Below, one piece after another: positions 44,353 through 56,100 of a DNA stretch of 64,000 nucleotides. Position numbers and translations under genes: made by a program. The stretch comes from Hyaloraphidium curvatum (lineage: Eukaryota; Monoblepharomycota; Hyaloraphidiomycetes; Hyaloraphidiales; Hyaloraphidiaceae), in assembly GCA_025558095.1 (NCBI GenBank), contig JAIVFI010000035.1:310001-374000 (forward strand), given 5' to 3'. Position 1 is the stretch's first letter. Each line of letters opens with the position of its first letter. The notes under the pieces are model-generated. The model did no database searches. It saw only the letters and a program-made list of their open reading frames with translations, and had not been told where the DNA came from.

Positions 44353-45871
44353 CTAGTACTCCGTCTCCTTCATCTGACCTAGCGCCGCCTCGATCGCTGT
44401 CGTCGGGACCAAGCTCAGGCGCCGCTCCCGCTCGTCATCGAACTCTTCCGCAACAATGCCCATCAGCTCGTGCTTGGGCTGCCGTGTCAGAAGCATTTTC
44501 ATTCCCTCCTTGAGAGGGAGCCCTTCGAACAGCACGGAGTCTAGGTAACGTGTCAGCTCGCTGAACGCCAGCAACCGACCGCCGAACCTACACAAAGTCG
44601 TGATCATCGGGGCTGTGGGAGCACCAGGTGGTGAGAAATGATTACGGATTGGCTCGACCAGAACCCACCATCAACATCCAATCGCGCGACAAGGTCTTTC
44701 GCGGCCCGAGTCGTCTCCACACCCTCGGCCACGGATCCGAGCGACTTGATGATGTCCTCCAGCTTCTCTCCCTTGCCCAGCCTGAAGCCGACCGTAAAGT
44801 TCCGGCTTTTGTCACTGCAAAACTTGTTGGACGAGTCCGCAAGGTCACCGGCGTCAACCCACCTGCTGCACGTCAGCGACAAGTCGCCCACGCCAGAGAG
44901 ACCCGCAAACGTCAGCGGATCGGCACCGAGCTTCAAGCCGACCCGCGTGATTTCGGCCAAGCCGCGCGTGATGAGCATAGCCCTCGTGTTGCTCTGGAAC
45001 CCAAGGCCTGTTGCGGTTCCAGAACCAATAGCAACCACGTTCTTCAATGCCCCCGTGATCTCCACTCCGATGGTGTCCCTGGTCGTGTACACGCGGAAGT
45101 GGGGAGCGTGGAACAAGGTCTGACACCACACGGCCCGCTTGTAGTTCTCCGACGCCACGGAAACCGCGGTCGGAAAGCGTTGCACGACCTCGACGGCGAA
45201 GCTGGGGCCGCTCAGAAAGGTGGCGTTGCGTGCGTACTCTTCGCCGAGAACCTCCTTGACGATTTCGTTCGGCAACAGGCAGGTGCCGCCTTCAATGCCC
45301 TAAATGGAACAAAGGGGGTCAGAGGCAATCGAGACAGTGCCGGCGCCATGATTACCTTGTTGACAAAGATCAGCAGGTGCTCCGGTCGGATCTTGGGCTT
45401 CACGTCTGTGAGAACCTTCCTCATCACTTGTGTAGGTATTGACGATAGTATAACGGTTGCAGATGCCATCAGCTCGTCCGAAAGTTCAGTGGTGGCCTTC
45501 AAGTTGTCCGAAAGCAGGTACTGTCGCGGAAAGGCTTCAATCCAGGCCGACATCTAAGTGCGAGACTGCCCACGTCGCCGAGATACTTGGAATTGAGGTG
45601 CTTCTCGTTGATCGAGTCCACCACCGCACGATCTCGGCCCCACATGACCACCTCGTTTCCAAGGTCGGCAAGGTGATCCTGAGGTACGCGAATGAGCCAC
45701 AGGGTCCCCTTGGCTGCAGCACGGTCATCTCACAGCAAGGCATGTTCCAAAGTTGCCGTAGCCCAACACCACGACCTTCTCCTTTGCGCCCTGGTGGCTG
45801 TGGGGCACCGGGCGAGGAGCACGGGGCTTCGCACCTCCGGTCGAGGTTGCGGGACCGTCTTCGTCCGCCAT
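44353..45871 (-). CDS. NAD-dependent glycerol-3-phosphate dehydrogenase (GpsA type)
   Basis: Exons 45871..45734, 45678..45574, 45520..45356, 45299..44665 and 44560..44353 give 416 residues. The enzyme reduces dihydroxyacetone phosphate to glycerol-3-phosphate. Motifs are VVVLGYGNFGTCLADHLADL (dinucleotide loop), VINEKHLNSKYLGD-type text after splicing, SGPSFAVEVVQRFPTAV, and EITGALKNVVAIGSGTATGL with the catalytic Lys. RYLDSVLFEGLPLKEG is near the end. The domain plan is the bacterial/organellar GpsA type. The third intron (45521..45573) removes an internal Met that otherwise looks like a start, giving KYLGD then YLLSDNLKATTE. The last intron (104 nt, 44561..44664) is the least certain, though it keeps the frame. 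Confidence 0.85.
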
Positions 45872-46052
45872 CTCCGGCGACCGCTCAGATCGAGTCCCGA
45901 AAGCAACGATGCGCGGTGGAGATTGGCTCGAAGGCCGCGATTCAGGAAGATGGAGCGCGGGAGACGCGAGACCCTGACGCTTGATGTGCGGCGCCGCGCG
46001 CGCGCGCGCCTGCTGAAGTACACGCGCCCGCGACGCGTCGCTGCCGACCGGA
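45872..46052. promoter_or_regulatory. Shared divergent promoter with a (CG)7 tract
   Basis: Only 181 bp separate the start codons of the G3P dehydrogenase and PMT genes. The spacer holds a perfect alternating C-G run (45995-46009), which can adopt Z-DNA and may be nucleosome-excluding. No TATA element is seen. Confidence 0.5.
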
Positions 46053-49000
46053 ATGAGCGCGTCCGGGTCGGGCTTCCTGCGGCGACGCAGGGAGCTCCAG
46101 GACGCGATTCTCAGTCCGGTGGAGGACGACGACGACGAGGTGCCGAGCGACAGCCTCGATTCTCAGTCACAGGCTGAACGGTTCCCCGCGCAGATCATAA
46201 AGAAGCGGCAGAGATGGACCGCACACGAACGCACGTACTCGGACAAGATCATTGCCGGGGTCCTGACGGTCGTGGCCGCCGTTGTGAGGCTCCTCTACAT
46301 CAACCACCCCGTGGGTGCTGGACTTCGGGACTCCCTGCTTCAGTCGTTGACGCTACGTTTCGCGTCAAGAAACAAGTTGTATTCGATGAGGTCGGCAGTC
46401 AGCTCGTTCACGTTCGGGCGGGAGTAACCTCGAGCTGGCCCCGTGCGCTGCTCTTCCGCGGTGCGCTTCTAGGTTCATTTCGGAGGTTTCGCCAACCAGT
46501 ACCTCAAAGGGACCATGCACGTGGACGTGAGGATGTCAGCACCGGGTTATCATTACAGTCCGTTGACGCTTCTGGACAGGTCCACCCGCCCCTAGCCAAG
46601 CTGCTCATTACCTTGGCCGGGTACGCGCGCTTCCCCTTTCCTGAGCCGCTGGGACCGTTGACACCCCTTTCGGCTCTGAAGGTTGCTCGGAGGGTACCAC
46701 GGACAGTTCACTTTCAAGGAGATCGGGATGGACATACCGGACGACGTCCCATACGTCAGCATGCGCCTCCTGGGGGGCATCTGCGGGCTGCTGACGGTTC
46801 CGCTGGCGTTCTTGACGATGAGGGCGTCGGGTCACACTCCGTTGGCCTCGGTTTTGACGGCTGTCTTTGTGCTCTTTGGTGGGATTGCACCTTCCCCCGC
46901 TCAGGGGCTCTTCTGACGGTTGTGGCAGAGAACTCCCACATCACGCAATTCCGGCTGATCCTGCTGGTATGCTTCAGGTGCCTGGATTGTCTTTGCTCGG
47001 CCTGATTGGGACTCGTACGCTGCCAGGACGCCCCGCTGGTGTTCTTCACCGCCCTTTCGATCTACGCGTGGTGCCGCTTCTGGAGCTTCCGCGAGCACCC
47101 GTTCACAAAGTGGTGGTGGTACTGGCTGACGATCACGGGCCTGGGTCTGGGGGCTTCCGTCAGCAGCAAGTGGGTCGGTGGGTGTTCTTGGTGTCCCCAT
47201 TTGAAGGCACAGCTCATGCGGTACAAGGCCTGTTTGTCATTGCTATGATCGGCACTTCGACGGTCAAGGATCTGTGGATGAAGCTGACGGAGCCGACTAT
47301 ACCTCCCGTGGGTGAATTGGTCGGAGCGTTCCACCGGAAGCCAACCCGCACCGTACCAGGCTGTCTTCGCTCGGCATTTCCTCGCCCGAGCGCTTTGCCT
47401 GATTGCTCTGCCCATCACTTTCTACGTCTGCATGTTCGGAATCCACCTGCTCGTGTTGAGGAACGCCGGCAATGCGGCTGGGTTTGTCTCGCCCGAGCTC
47501 GCGGCGACGTTTGATGGCAACACAGTGGTGCGTTCCTCGGGCGCGGGCGTGGATGCTCCAAACCTTCACACTGCATGGGTCGCGCAGATCACGGAAACCA
47601 TGTCAGACGTTATGGTCGGCAGCAAGGTCTTCATCCGGCATGTCGGAACCACGGGCGGCTACCTGCACTCGCACGTCCAGACCTACCCCACCGGCTCCAA
47701 GCAGCAGCAGGTGACGCTGTACCCCTACGGCGACGAGAACAGCTGGTTCCTCGTGGGCCGGCCCCAGGGCGAGACGAGGCCGGCCCCGGACCGGATCCGC
47801 AGCGGCGACACGATCACCCTCCTTCACCTCCCCACCAAGCGGCGGCTCCACAGCCACGACCACCGCCCGCCCATGTCGGACCAGACGTACCAGAACGAGG
47901 TCTCGTGCTACGGCACCGAGACGACCAACGATCCCAACGACCACTGGGTCGTCGAGATCGTCAAGGGCGACCCCGAGGAGCCGCGCAGCTCAGACGAGGT
48001 CATGACCTTCCGCACCCTGTTCAGGCTGCGGCATCGGAACCGGGGTTGCCATCTCTTCAGCCACCCGGTGAAGCTGCCCAAGTGGGGCTTCGAGCAGCAG
48101 GAGGTGACGTGCGGGACGGGGGTGCTCAAGAGCAACACGGTCTGGCGGGTCGAGGCGAGCGAGCATCCCGAATGTGGGTCTCGGCCGTCCCGCGCCGGCT
48201 GCTGGTGCTGACTTGCCGGGATCTGCAGACATGAACGACACGTCGATGAAGGTCACGCTCAAGAGGCCCGGCTTCCTTGCCAAGGTCATGGAGCTGCAGA
48301 GCGTGATGTGGAACGTCAACTCGGGTTCGTGCCTCACAGGCGGACACCGTTCTAGCACTGACCGCTCGATGCAGGCCTGACGTCTACGCACCCGTTCGAC
48401 TCGCGGCCGAGCACGTGGCCCGTCCTTTCCCGCGGCATCAGCTTCTGGTCGGGCAAGGACAAGTACAAGGACATGCAGATCTATCTCATCGGGAACCCGG
48501 TGGTGTGGTTCGCGGGCGGCATCTCCATCGTCGTGGGGCTGGTCGCGCTGCTCGTCTGGACGGTGGCGTCGCGGAGATCGGGGGAGGCGCCGTGGGTCCT
48601 CGCCGACGGTGGGTTTGTGCAGCCGGGGCGCGCTCGGACTTGTCCCTGACAGTCGCCGCGGTCCAGGCGTCCCGTGGACCTACATGAGCTCCTTCATTTT
48701 CTTTGCCCAGGGCTGGGCGCTGCACTGGCTCCCGTTCTTCCTCATGAAGCGCCAGCTCTTCCTCCACCACTACCTCCCCGCCGAGTACGTCTCGATCCTC
48801 GCCTTCGGCGCCCTCTTCGACTTTTGCACCGAGCGCGCGCGCGCCGCCGTCTCGCTCGCCATGGACTCTGCCCGGCTCTCCCCCGGCGCGTGGCGCGCGC
48901 TGCGGTGGGCCTCGCTCCGCGCGGCCCCCCTGCTGGCGGCGGCGCTGGCCACGTGGGCGATGCTGGAGTACTGGCGGTACGCGCCCATCGCGTACGGGTT

Positions 49001-49076
49001 CAGGACGACGCCGGAGAGGTGCGCGGCGATGAGCAAGCTGAGGCCCACGTGGGACTGGAACTGCCCGGCGGCGTGA
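46053..49076 (+). CDS. PMT2: Dolichyl-phosphate-mannose protein O-mannosyltransferase
   Basis: Twelve exons (46053..46310, 46370..46390, 46473..46526, 46580..46620, 46682..46878, 46929..46966, 47027..47177, 47228..47307, 47360..48173, 48229..48324, 48375..48608, 48667..49076) give 797 residues. This multi-pass ER membrane enzyme transfers mannose from dolichol phosphate to Ser/Thr. KQVVFDEVHFGGF carries the catalytic Asp-Glu pair and comes from a 21-nt microexon plus exon 3. VHPPLAKLLITLAG, ENSHITQFRLILLDAPLVFF and SSKWVGLF follow. A lumenal block with MIR repeats comes next (GSKVFIRHVGTTGGYLHSH, GDTITLLHL). The C-terminus has SGKDKYKDMQIYLIGNPVVW and final membrane segments. Whether it is PMT1, 2 or 4 class is not settled; the symbol is provisional. 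Confidence 0.92.
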
Positions 49077-49350
49077 GGATGTAGAGGGGGGCTCGTGCAC
49101 GGTGGTGGACGGGTATCGATACCGATTAGACGATGTTGGGGTATCTTGGTCGAGGTACAGGGTATCGTCGAAAGGAGAAGGAGCGTTCTGTCGTCATCTC
49201 GAGGCGAAGGAGCGTTCAGTCATCGTCCTCGAAGGCGTCGGCCCCGTCTGCCGGCGTATCCGGCATGTTGCGCGCCGCCGTCGCGAACATTTTGATGATG
49301 CCCGAGACCTGCGGCGGCAGGTGAGGGGATAGAACGATTCGGCAGCGCGG

Positions 49351-50122
49351 TCAGCCCACCTCGATGTTCCTCGCGAGGTCGCTCGGCGTCCGCCCCTCCG
49401 CGTTCCGCGTCGTCAGCAGATTCAGCAGCGCATCCTTGCTCTGCTTCGCCGCCGCGTGCTCCAGCAGCAGCTCCGCGCACTTCGCCGAGCCGCCCCACGC
49501 GGCCGAGTGCAGCGGCGTGTCCCCCAGCTTGTTCTGCTGGTCCAGCACGGGGTCCTTGGCCAGCAGCATCGACACGCATTCTGCGTGGCCGGCGCGGCAG
49601 GCCCAGTGCAGGGGGACGTTGCTCGCCGAGTCCAGCTCGTTCACCGAGGCGCCGGCGGCGAGCAAATCGGCGAGGAAGGCGGTGTTGCCGCGCTTGGCGG
49701 CCTCGTGGACGGGGAAGTCGATCCGCTGGGTGTTGTCCCCCACGTACTGCGGGTTCAGGGGGCAAGACAGATCGGGTTGCCGGGTGCAGGGCACGAGACA
49801 GGTCGGGTTGCCGGGGTGGGGACGCGTCAGATGGGTTCCGGGGTCTGCGGCGTCGCGCGGGCCCACGTTTGCCGGCACCAGGCCCTTCCTCTCCCCAATC
49901 TGGCAGAGCCACCAGTCGTCGCTCTCCTTGCTCAGCACGCTGCGATGGCCGTGAGGCGCGTCCTCCGGGGCCGGCGGCGGAGGCCCACGTGATCACCTCC
50001 CCGGCGGAGAAGGAGAGCATTCGCTCATCGGTGGGCTCGTAGTCGTACATCGCGACCACGGACATGAGCGACGGCCGCCGCACTGGCCGCCGCGGCGGCG
50101 GGGGTCTCTTCGCGTCGGCCAT
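49351..50122 (-). CDS. SH3 plus ankyrin repeat protein (OSTF1-like)
   Basis: Exons 50122..49989, 49939..49867 and 49746..49351 give 200 residues. After a proline-rich start (MADAKRPPPPRRPVRRPSL) the SH3 domain reads VVAMYDYEPTDERMLSFSAG, then DDWWLCQIGERKGLVPANYV, formed by two in-phase introns of 49 and 120 nt. Three to four ankyrin repeats follow: DFPVHEAAKRGNTAFLADLL, NVPLHWACRAGHAECV and TPLHSAAWGGSAKCAELLLE. Osteoclast-stimulating factor 1 has the same order and binds signalling partners. The longer intron contains a short tandem repeat (CGGCAACCCGA then CGGCAACCCGATC). The gene is divergent from the transposase-Fanzor element, whose readable frame begins 61 bp away. Confidence 0.85.
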
Positions 50123-50183
50123 CGCACTCAGCGGAGCTGTGGGCGGGCAAGGGGTTTCCCAGAGTAGGACCGGGACAGAGTAG

Positions 50184-53100
50184 TTTCACACACAGCGGGA
50201 CGCGGTTCGGCTCAAGCAGACCGGCAAGCTTGGCCCGGACGAGATTGCTGCTGTACTCGCAATTCACCGAACGACGTATTTCCGTTGGATCCGCCGATGT
50301 GGGGCTCAGACCGTTCCGGACCATCCCCGCAAGGCCTTCCGCAAGGTGTCCGACGAAATGGTCCGGCACGTAGTTGACGAGGCCAAAGCTCGCGTCCGCG
50401 TGACGCAAAGGGAGCTCGCTGCTGACCTGGCGGAAAAGTTTGGCGTTTTGGTGTCGCAGCAGCATATCTCGCGGCTGCTGAAGGCCAACAGGGTCACGAG
50501 GAAGAAGCTCACCATTAAGAGCGCCGAAGCCCTGAAACAACCCGAGCGGCACCGCATGTTCCACGAGAGGGTCACTTCCTTTGATTTGGGGCGCCTAGGT
50601 GCCTTGGACGAGTCCTCATTCCAACTCAACGATCCGGGGCGCTTCGGCTACTCGGAGAAGGGGACTCCCGCCGTCGTATACCTGCCAGGGAACCGGGGCC
50701 CCAAGGTGACCCTTTGCCTCGCCATCTCACCCACTTCGCGACCCGGTAATCACACTGGAAACGTGATCTCGTACCAGATCTACAGCGGCAACATGAACAC
50801 CGAGAGGTTCTGTGCTTTTCTCAAGACTATTCGCGCCGGGGCTTGTGGGTCCGAGTCCCTGGGCGTTATCCTGGACAATGCGGGTTTCCACGGCTCTCCT
50901 CTGCGGGCAAGGAAGACCACGGACGGCACGGCAATAATAAAGAACCTCTCGGGCAAGTCGTTCCTTGCGGTCCAGGCCGTAGCAAAGGCCAACAATCTGA
51001 GCCTCATCTACCTGCGACCGAGATCGCCGGAATTTAACCCGACCGAGTACGTGTTTGCCACGATCAAGAACCTCGTGAGGCGGGACTGCCCCAGGACGGT
51101 GCCGGATCTCGTCCGGTCCATCGAGAGGGCCATTCAAATCGTCGGCCACGGCGATCTGATGGCGACGTTCCGGCACTGCTTGAAGCTAAGCGAGGCTGAG
51201 TTTGTGCGCATCGCGGAATCCGCGTCCGCCGGCAAATGTGTGGCGCGGAAGGTCACACTACAAGGTCAGATCTCTGCCTTTGCTTCTCCGGCTCCTCAGA
51301 CGTGCCCTTCCGCGATGGAGGGCGCAGCAGCGACCCAGACCGAAGCAAACGCGGCCGAGCGGCTCGCTGAAGAGGTGGACTGCCATGACGGTTGCGCATC
51401 GGGCATGCAGACCGCGCTGACTCACGACAACGCCCACTCCGAGCAGGCTCGCAACCTCGGCGTCGCCCACATCAACCCGCACCAAAAGCACACTTTGCTG
51501 ACCCTGAGGGAAGTTCTCCACGTCGATGGTTCGGCGAGGGAATTCTTTGGGCCGTGGAACGACTTCACGGACTCCGCTCAAAGGACCGCGGGCTTCGACG
51601 CTGCGGACGTCCTCGGGGGCCTCTCCAACCTCGGTGAAGCTCCTTTTGAGTTCATCTGTCAGCGGGTGGCATCGGGTCGGGGGTACAAGCTGGAGCGCGA
51701 GCTTTTCGTCGCGCGCCTCCGGAACATCGTCGCCCGGCGGCGCCGGGTCGCCCCCAGTCTGATCGGACCAGACGCACCGGCACCTCCCTTTTTCCGCCCC
51801 GCGGACGATGGCGCGGATCTGGGACCGCCGTCAGCCCCCGACGTCTCCATCTCCCAGCTGGATAACCTCGCCCGCTATGCCGACGTCCCACCGGAACTTA
51901 ACGTCTCGTTCAAGAAAGCCAGCCGCGCCGCGTTGAAACAGCTGTTTCCGCTCTCAGCCCTTGCAAACGACACCGTGCTGGACGAGAGGTTCGCCATCCT
52001 CCTATCGGGCCTTGTACGAAACGGTCGTGGACCAGAATGGCTACGTGCGCTCGCTGTTTCTCTCTGGGGACAGCTCGGCCCGGCCGGGAGGGCACGCATG
52101 GACAGCTTCGAAACATCCGAGACAGCACGTCGTGCTCTGCATTATGTTCACCAGCCCATTTCGAAGGTCTGTCGGTTGGAGTACCTCGAACGCGCGGCTT
52201 CGACCGAGTCTTTGCCAAGGAACCTTAGGCAGATACTGGAGGAAGCGTGCCGCACGCTGAAGGACCAGCAGGGCCGCTCGCTTTTTGATGCGTCGCCCGG
52301 CCTGGAGTACTTCCTTGCTTCGCTCTCCCTCCCGCAGCGATGCAAGATAGTCATGGCGGCGCGTTTGCCGGATAGTGTGGCGAGTCGCAATGCGGAAGGG
52401 CGCAAGAGATTCTTCGATTGGGCGGTGTGGAACCCGATGGCGGCCAACGAGGAGGCCCTCGCCATCGAGAATCCGGGTTCCGTTCCCGTGCTGGTGTGCA
52501 ATCTCCTGTCGAGCAGCCCCGCAATCCCAAACTGATTTTTGCCCCGGCAGCTGCTTTCGTTCCCGGGCCTTTTCCAGATGAGCCCGGGCGTACCTGGACT
52601 GGATGCAGAGGGCGATAAGCTGCTGGCAACCCTGTTCCTGAAGGCGGAGCAGCTCGGGTGGGAACACTCTTCCATGGTGACGCTGCGGCTGCTGGAGTCG
52701 GGGCCCAAGATGCGCGATTTTACCCTGGACTTGTGCGGTATGCCCGCGCTGGTGCGCGGTAGCAACCCCGAAGCACGGCAGGAGGCCGCGCGCACCGCGC
52801 TCGACGCCAAGCTCCACTTCCTCGCGGAATCCGTTGGACTGCTGGACTTCGGCCGTATCCAGAAGCGGGATTGTCCGCTCTGTTCCTTCAGTGTGCAGGT
52901 GGAAGGCGAAGTCCCGGCGAAGGCTGGGCGGCGGCGCAAGGTCGCGGCGTCGGGGATGGTGGCTGACGGAGCTGCGCGGGAGCGTGTCTATGACGCCGAG
53001 CTTCGGCTCCTCCACCACGTCAAGGGTGCGCACCTCACCTGCAGAGCGTGCCCGGGGAAGGGACATCAGTTCGACCTCGAGAGTGAGTTCCGGCAGCATG

Positions 53101-56100
53101 TCGAGGAGAACCACCGTGGGGCGTGAGTTGCACCGCGCTTTCCATGCATGCCTGGGACCGATGCGAAGCTGACCGCCGCCGCGGACAGTTTGGTCGCCCC
53201 AAGGAATCTCACCACGTCGTTCGGCCAGTTCATTGCCAACGCACACTACATTGTCCCGTTCGCGTCGACAAACCTCAAAGCCAACATTCCTACGGGCCTC
53301 GGCGGCTCGTCCTGCCCTTTCTGTTTCGCCGGTGGCGGGAGGCACCGGCAGGAGTGCTCTCCGAAGCGGCGGTGGGTCGCGCTCAACGGCTTCCTCGCAC
53401 TTGGCGACCCCCAGCACGAGCGATACAAGACGATGACGGAGCTGGCCGTCGAGTGGTTCCCGGCGGCCGAGGTGTGCCACCCATGGGCGCGGGGCCCGTA
53501 CGAGCAAGTCGGGCCCCTCATCACCAAGGCCTGCACCCTCGCCGCCATCTTGTTCAAGATCATCTGGACCAAGATCTTGTTGCAGATCCACAACAAAGAG
53601 CTCCCGGACCAAGACGGATCCGTCACGCAGGACATGCTCGCCAGCTTTCCCCCGTCTTACGTCGCAAAGATTGCCATCCACGCCGTGCTTGGTGCCGGCC
53701 AGATGTCCGCCGCTGTTGGAACCCGCCGCGCGGGAAAGCAGAAGTCGGCCGGGCTCGGTGCTGGGGCGAGATACTCGGGCCATTCGGGTGCGCCAGGAGT
53801 GGAGCAGCTTGTGGACGGCGGTCCGGACCTCGGAGCCAACGACGACGATCGAGACGAGGTGCTCGAGGACGTTGACTTCGAGGACGATGACGACGCGATG
53901 GCCGAGGACCAGGCCGGCGCCAAGATCTTGGCCGACTTCTTGCACGGCGAGCTGGATCAGATTGAGGACGAGGACTTGGTTACGGCTGAGGACACCCCCG
54001 ATCTCTCGCAGGTTGCTGATCAGGGCGCACCGTCCGTTCTCACCGTCGCGGAGCACAACGCAGCGGCAAAGCTTGTCCGCAAGGCGGCCGTTGCTGCGTT
54101 TGCAGAGGCGCGGGAACTTGTGGGCGAGACGTACGAAAAGCTCAGGCCGCTTTTCGTGCAGGGACCTTTGCTCCGCTATGCCGAGCAGGTCGCTTTCAAC
54201 CGAGCTCGAAGCGTGCCGCAGCGGCTGCTGACTGCGCTCAAGGTTCTCATCCGTCGCTTCCTACGCGGGGAGGTGAACGCGGGCGTCGGCCGGAGGCGGA
54301 TTGGCCCAATCCTCAGCTACGCTCTGGCAAAGCTCGGATATGGGGACGACGACTTCTCCAATTTCCCGTTCGAAAGCGCATTTGGCTGTGGTCTTGCCGA
54401 GGCCACGGAGCTCAGGGTCGGGCTGGGGAGGCTTTTCCGGCCGTTCAGAGGCTTGCAGCTGAACCGGATCGTTGACCTCCGGGATTCAAAACAGAAGCCG
54501 CCGGTGCCGGCAACCGTTTCGCAGCGGAGGGTTATCGCTCGGGTCCTGCAGGACAAGCAGGCGGGCAACCCCGTGGCGGCCGCGGTGCGAACCGTGAACC
54601 TGCCGAAGGGCAAGCCGCGCGGAAAGGTCGACGCGGAAACGGAGGCGGTGCGCAGCTACCTCCAGAACATTTGGGAGACGCTGCCGCGGGCCTCACCTGC
54701 GGAGAAGGCTGACTTGCGAAAGGTGGAGCTGCAGGAGCTGAGGGACTGGGTGGTTGCAAACCGTCTACAGCTTCGGAGCATCCCCTTCCGCTACCCGGCC
54801 GTGACCACGGCAACGATTCGGTCGACAGAGCAGAAACCCAAGTTCTGGGTCCCCGAGCACGCCGAGGACATGAACGAGGCGGCGGCGGCGGCATTGGTGG
54901 GGCAGAACCGGCCCCACTGGGAAAGCGAGAAGCTTCTGGTGGCGCGGATGAGCGAGTATGACCTCGACAAGTGTCGTTCATCCACGAACCCCGCGGACGA
55001 AGCCTTCGGCTTCCAGATGTGCTTCATCGCCCTGCACGAGCTCGAAAAGCAGGACGAGGCGCTGAAGAAGAGGGCCGCGTCCGCGGCTGCTGCACTGCCG
55101 GAACCTGGAACGGCGCGGAGGACGAGCACCGCCAGGGACCCCGATTCAACCCCAACTTTCCCAACCATTTCAACTGCTCCGGTCAAGGACAGGGAGGCTT
55201 CGAACAAGACCAGGAGGGCCCGCAACACGTGGCGGCCGCACCGCGTCGAGAAGCGGCATTACAGCAAGAATGGCTCCCCGAAGCGATGGCACGGGTTCGT
55301 CGTGAGCTTCCGTAAGCGCCGACCGCAGCCGGGGCCCGAGGGACTCGCCAAGAAGGAGACCATGGAGACGAAGCGGCGGGAGCGCAAGGCGGCCGCCGCC
55401 GCCGCGATGGCGGGGCTTGGCGCCGCCCAGACCGGCAAGGAAAAGGCAGCCTCGTGGGCGCGGCGGAAGCTTCGGGCTGCGGTCGCCGAAATCAGCTTGT
55501 CCCCCGTGACCGTCTACATCTCGGCCTCGGATCTGCCCGAGTTTTTGTCCAAGCTGGGCGTGGAGGTCGCGCCTGGCATCGACACCTCGCGCGTTGACTC
55601 GGACTACCTATTCGGCCACCTGCTCAACGGCGGCAACCAACTCGTCAACGAGGACCGGCTCTTCCGCCTCCGTCAGCAGGGCAAAGTCTCGGCAAGGGGC
55701 CATGCCGCCGCCACGCAGCCCATCTATCGTCGCACCGCGGACGTTCTGAGGTACTCCGGCGTCCGGGGCATCTATCATTGCGGCAGCACCCTGGGCATTC
55801 TTAACGAAGAAGTCTCCTTCGTGGAAAAGGTCTCGTTCCAGCAGTCGCAGCAGCAGGAGCGGCAAAACACGACACAGGACGTCGAGCCGCCAAAGCGCGC
55901 AGCGCATTCGCCAGCAGCCGCGCCGGCTCCTCCTGTTCAAACTCGGCCCACCGTCTCCGTTCCCGCCGCAGCTCATGTGCCCGCCGGTCTTGCTGCTTTC
56001 GAAGTGGATGTTTCGTTCCCTCGCGATGTTCCGATGGATCCCTACCCGCCGCTCTACACCGGTCCATGGCTGCCAAACGGCGATCCGGACCCGCCGTGCG

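Noticed and set aside
45535-45553. Internal Met (MSAWIEAF) as a separate start of the G3P dehydrogenase gene
   Set aside because: A 53-nt intron removes it and joins the family sequence KYLGD to YLLSDNL; the true N-terminus with the dinucleotide loop is upstream.
52041-54056. Long leftward open reading (671 codons) antisense to the transposase-Fanzor gene
   Set aside because: It is mostly Arg/Gly/Leu-rich with no domain, as expected opposite a GC-rich gene; the plus strand has recognisable catalytic motifs.
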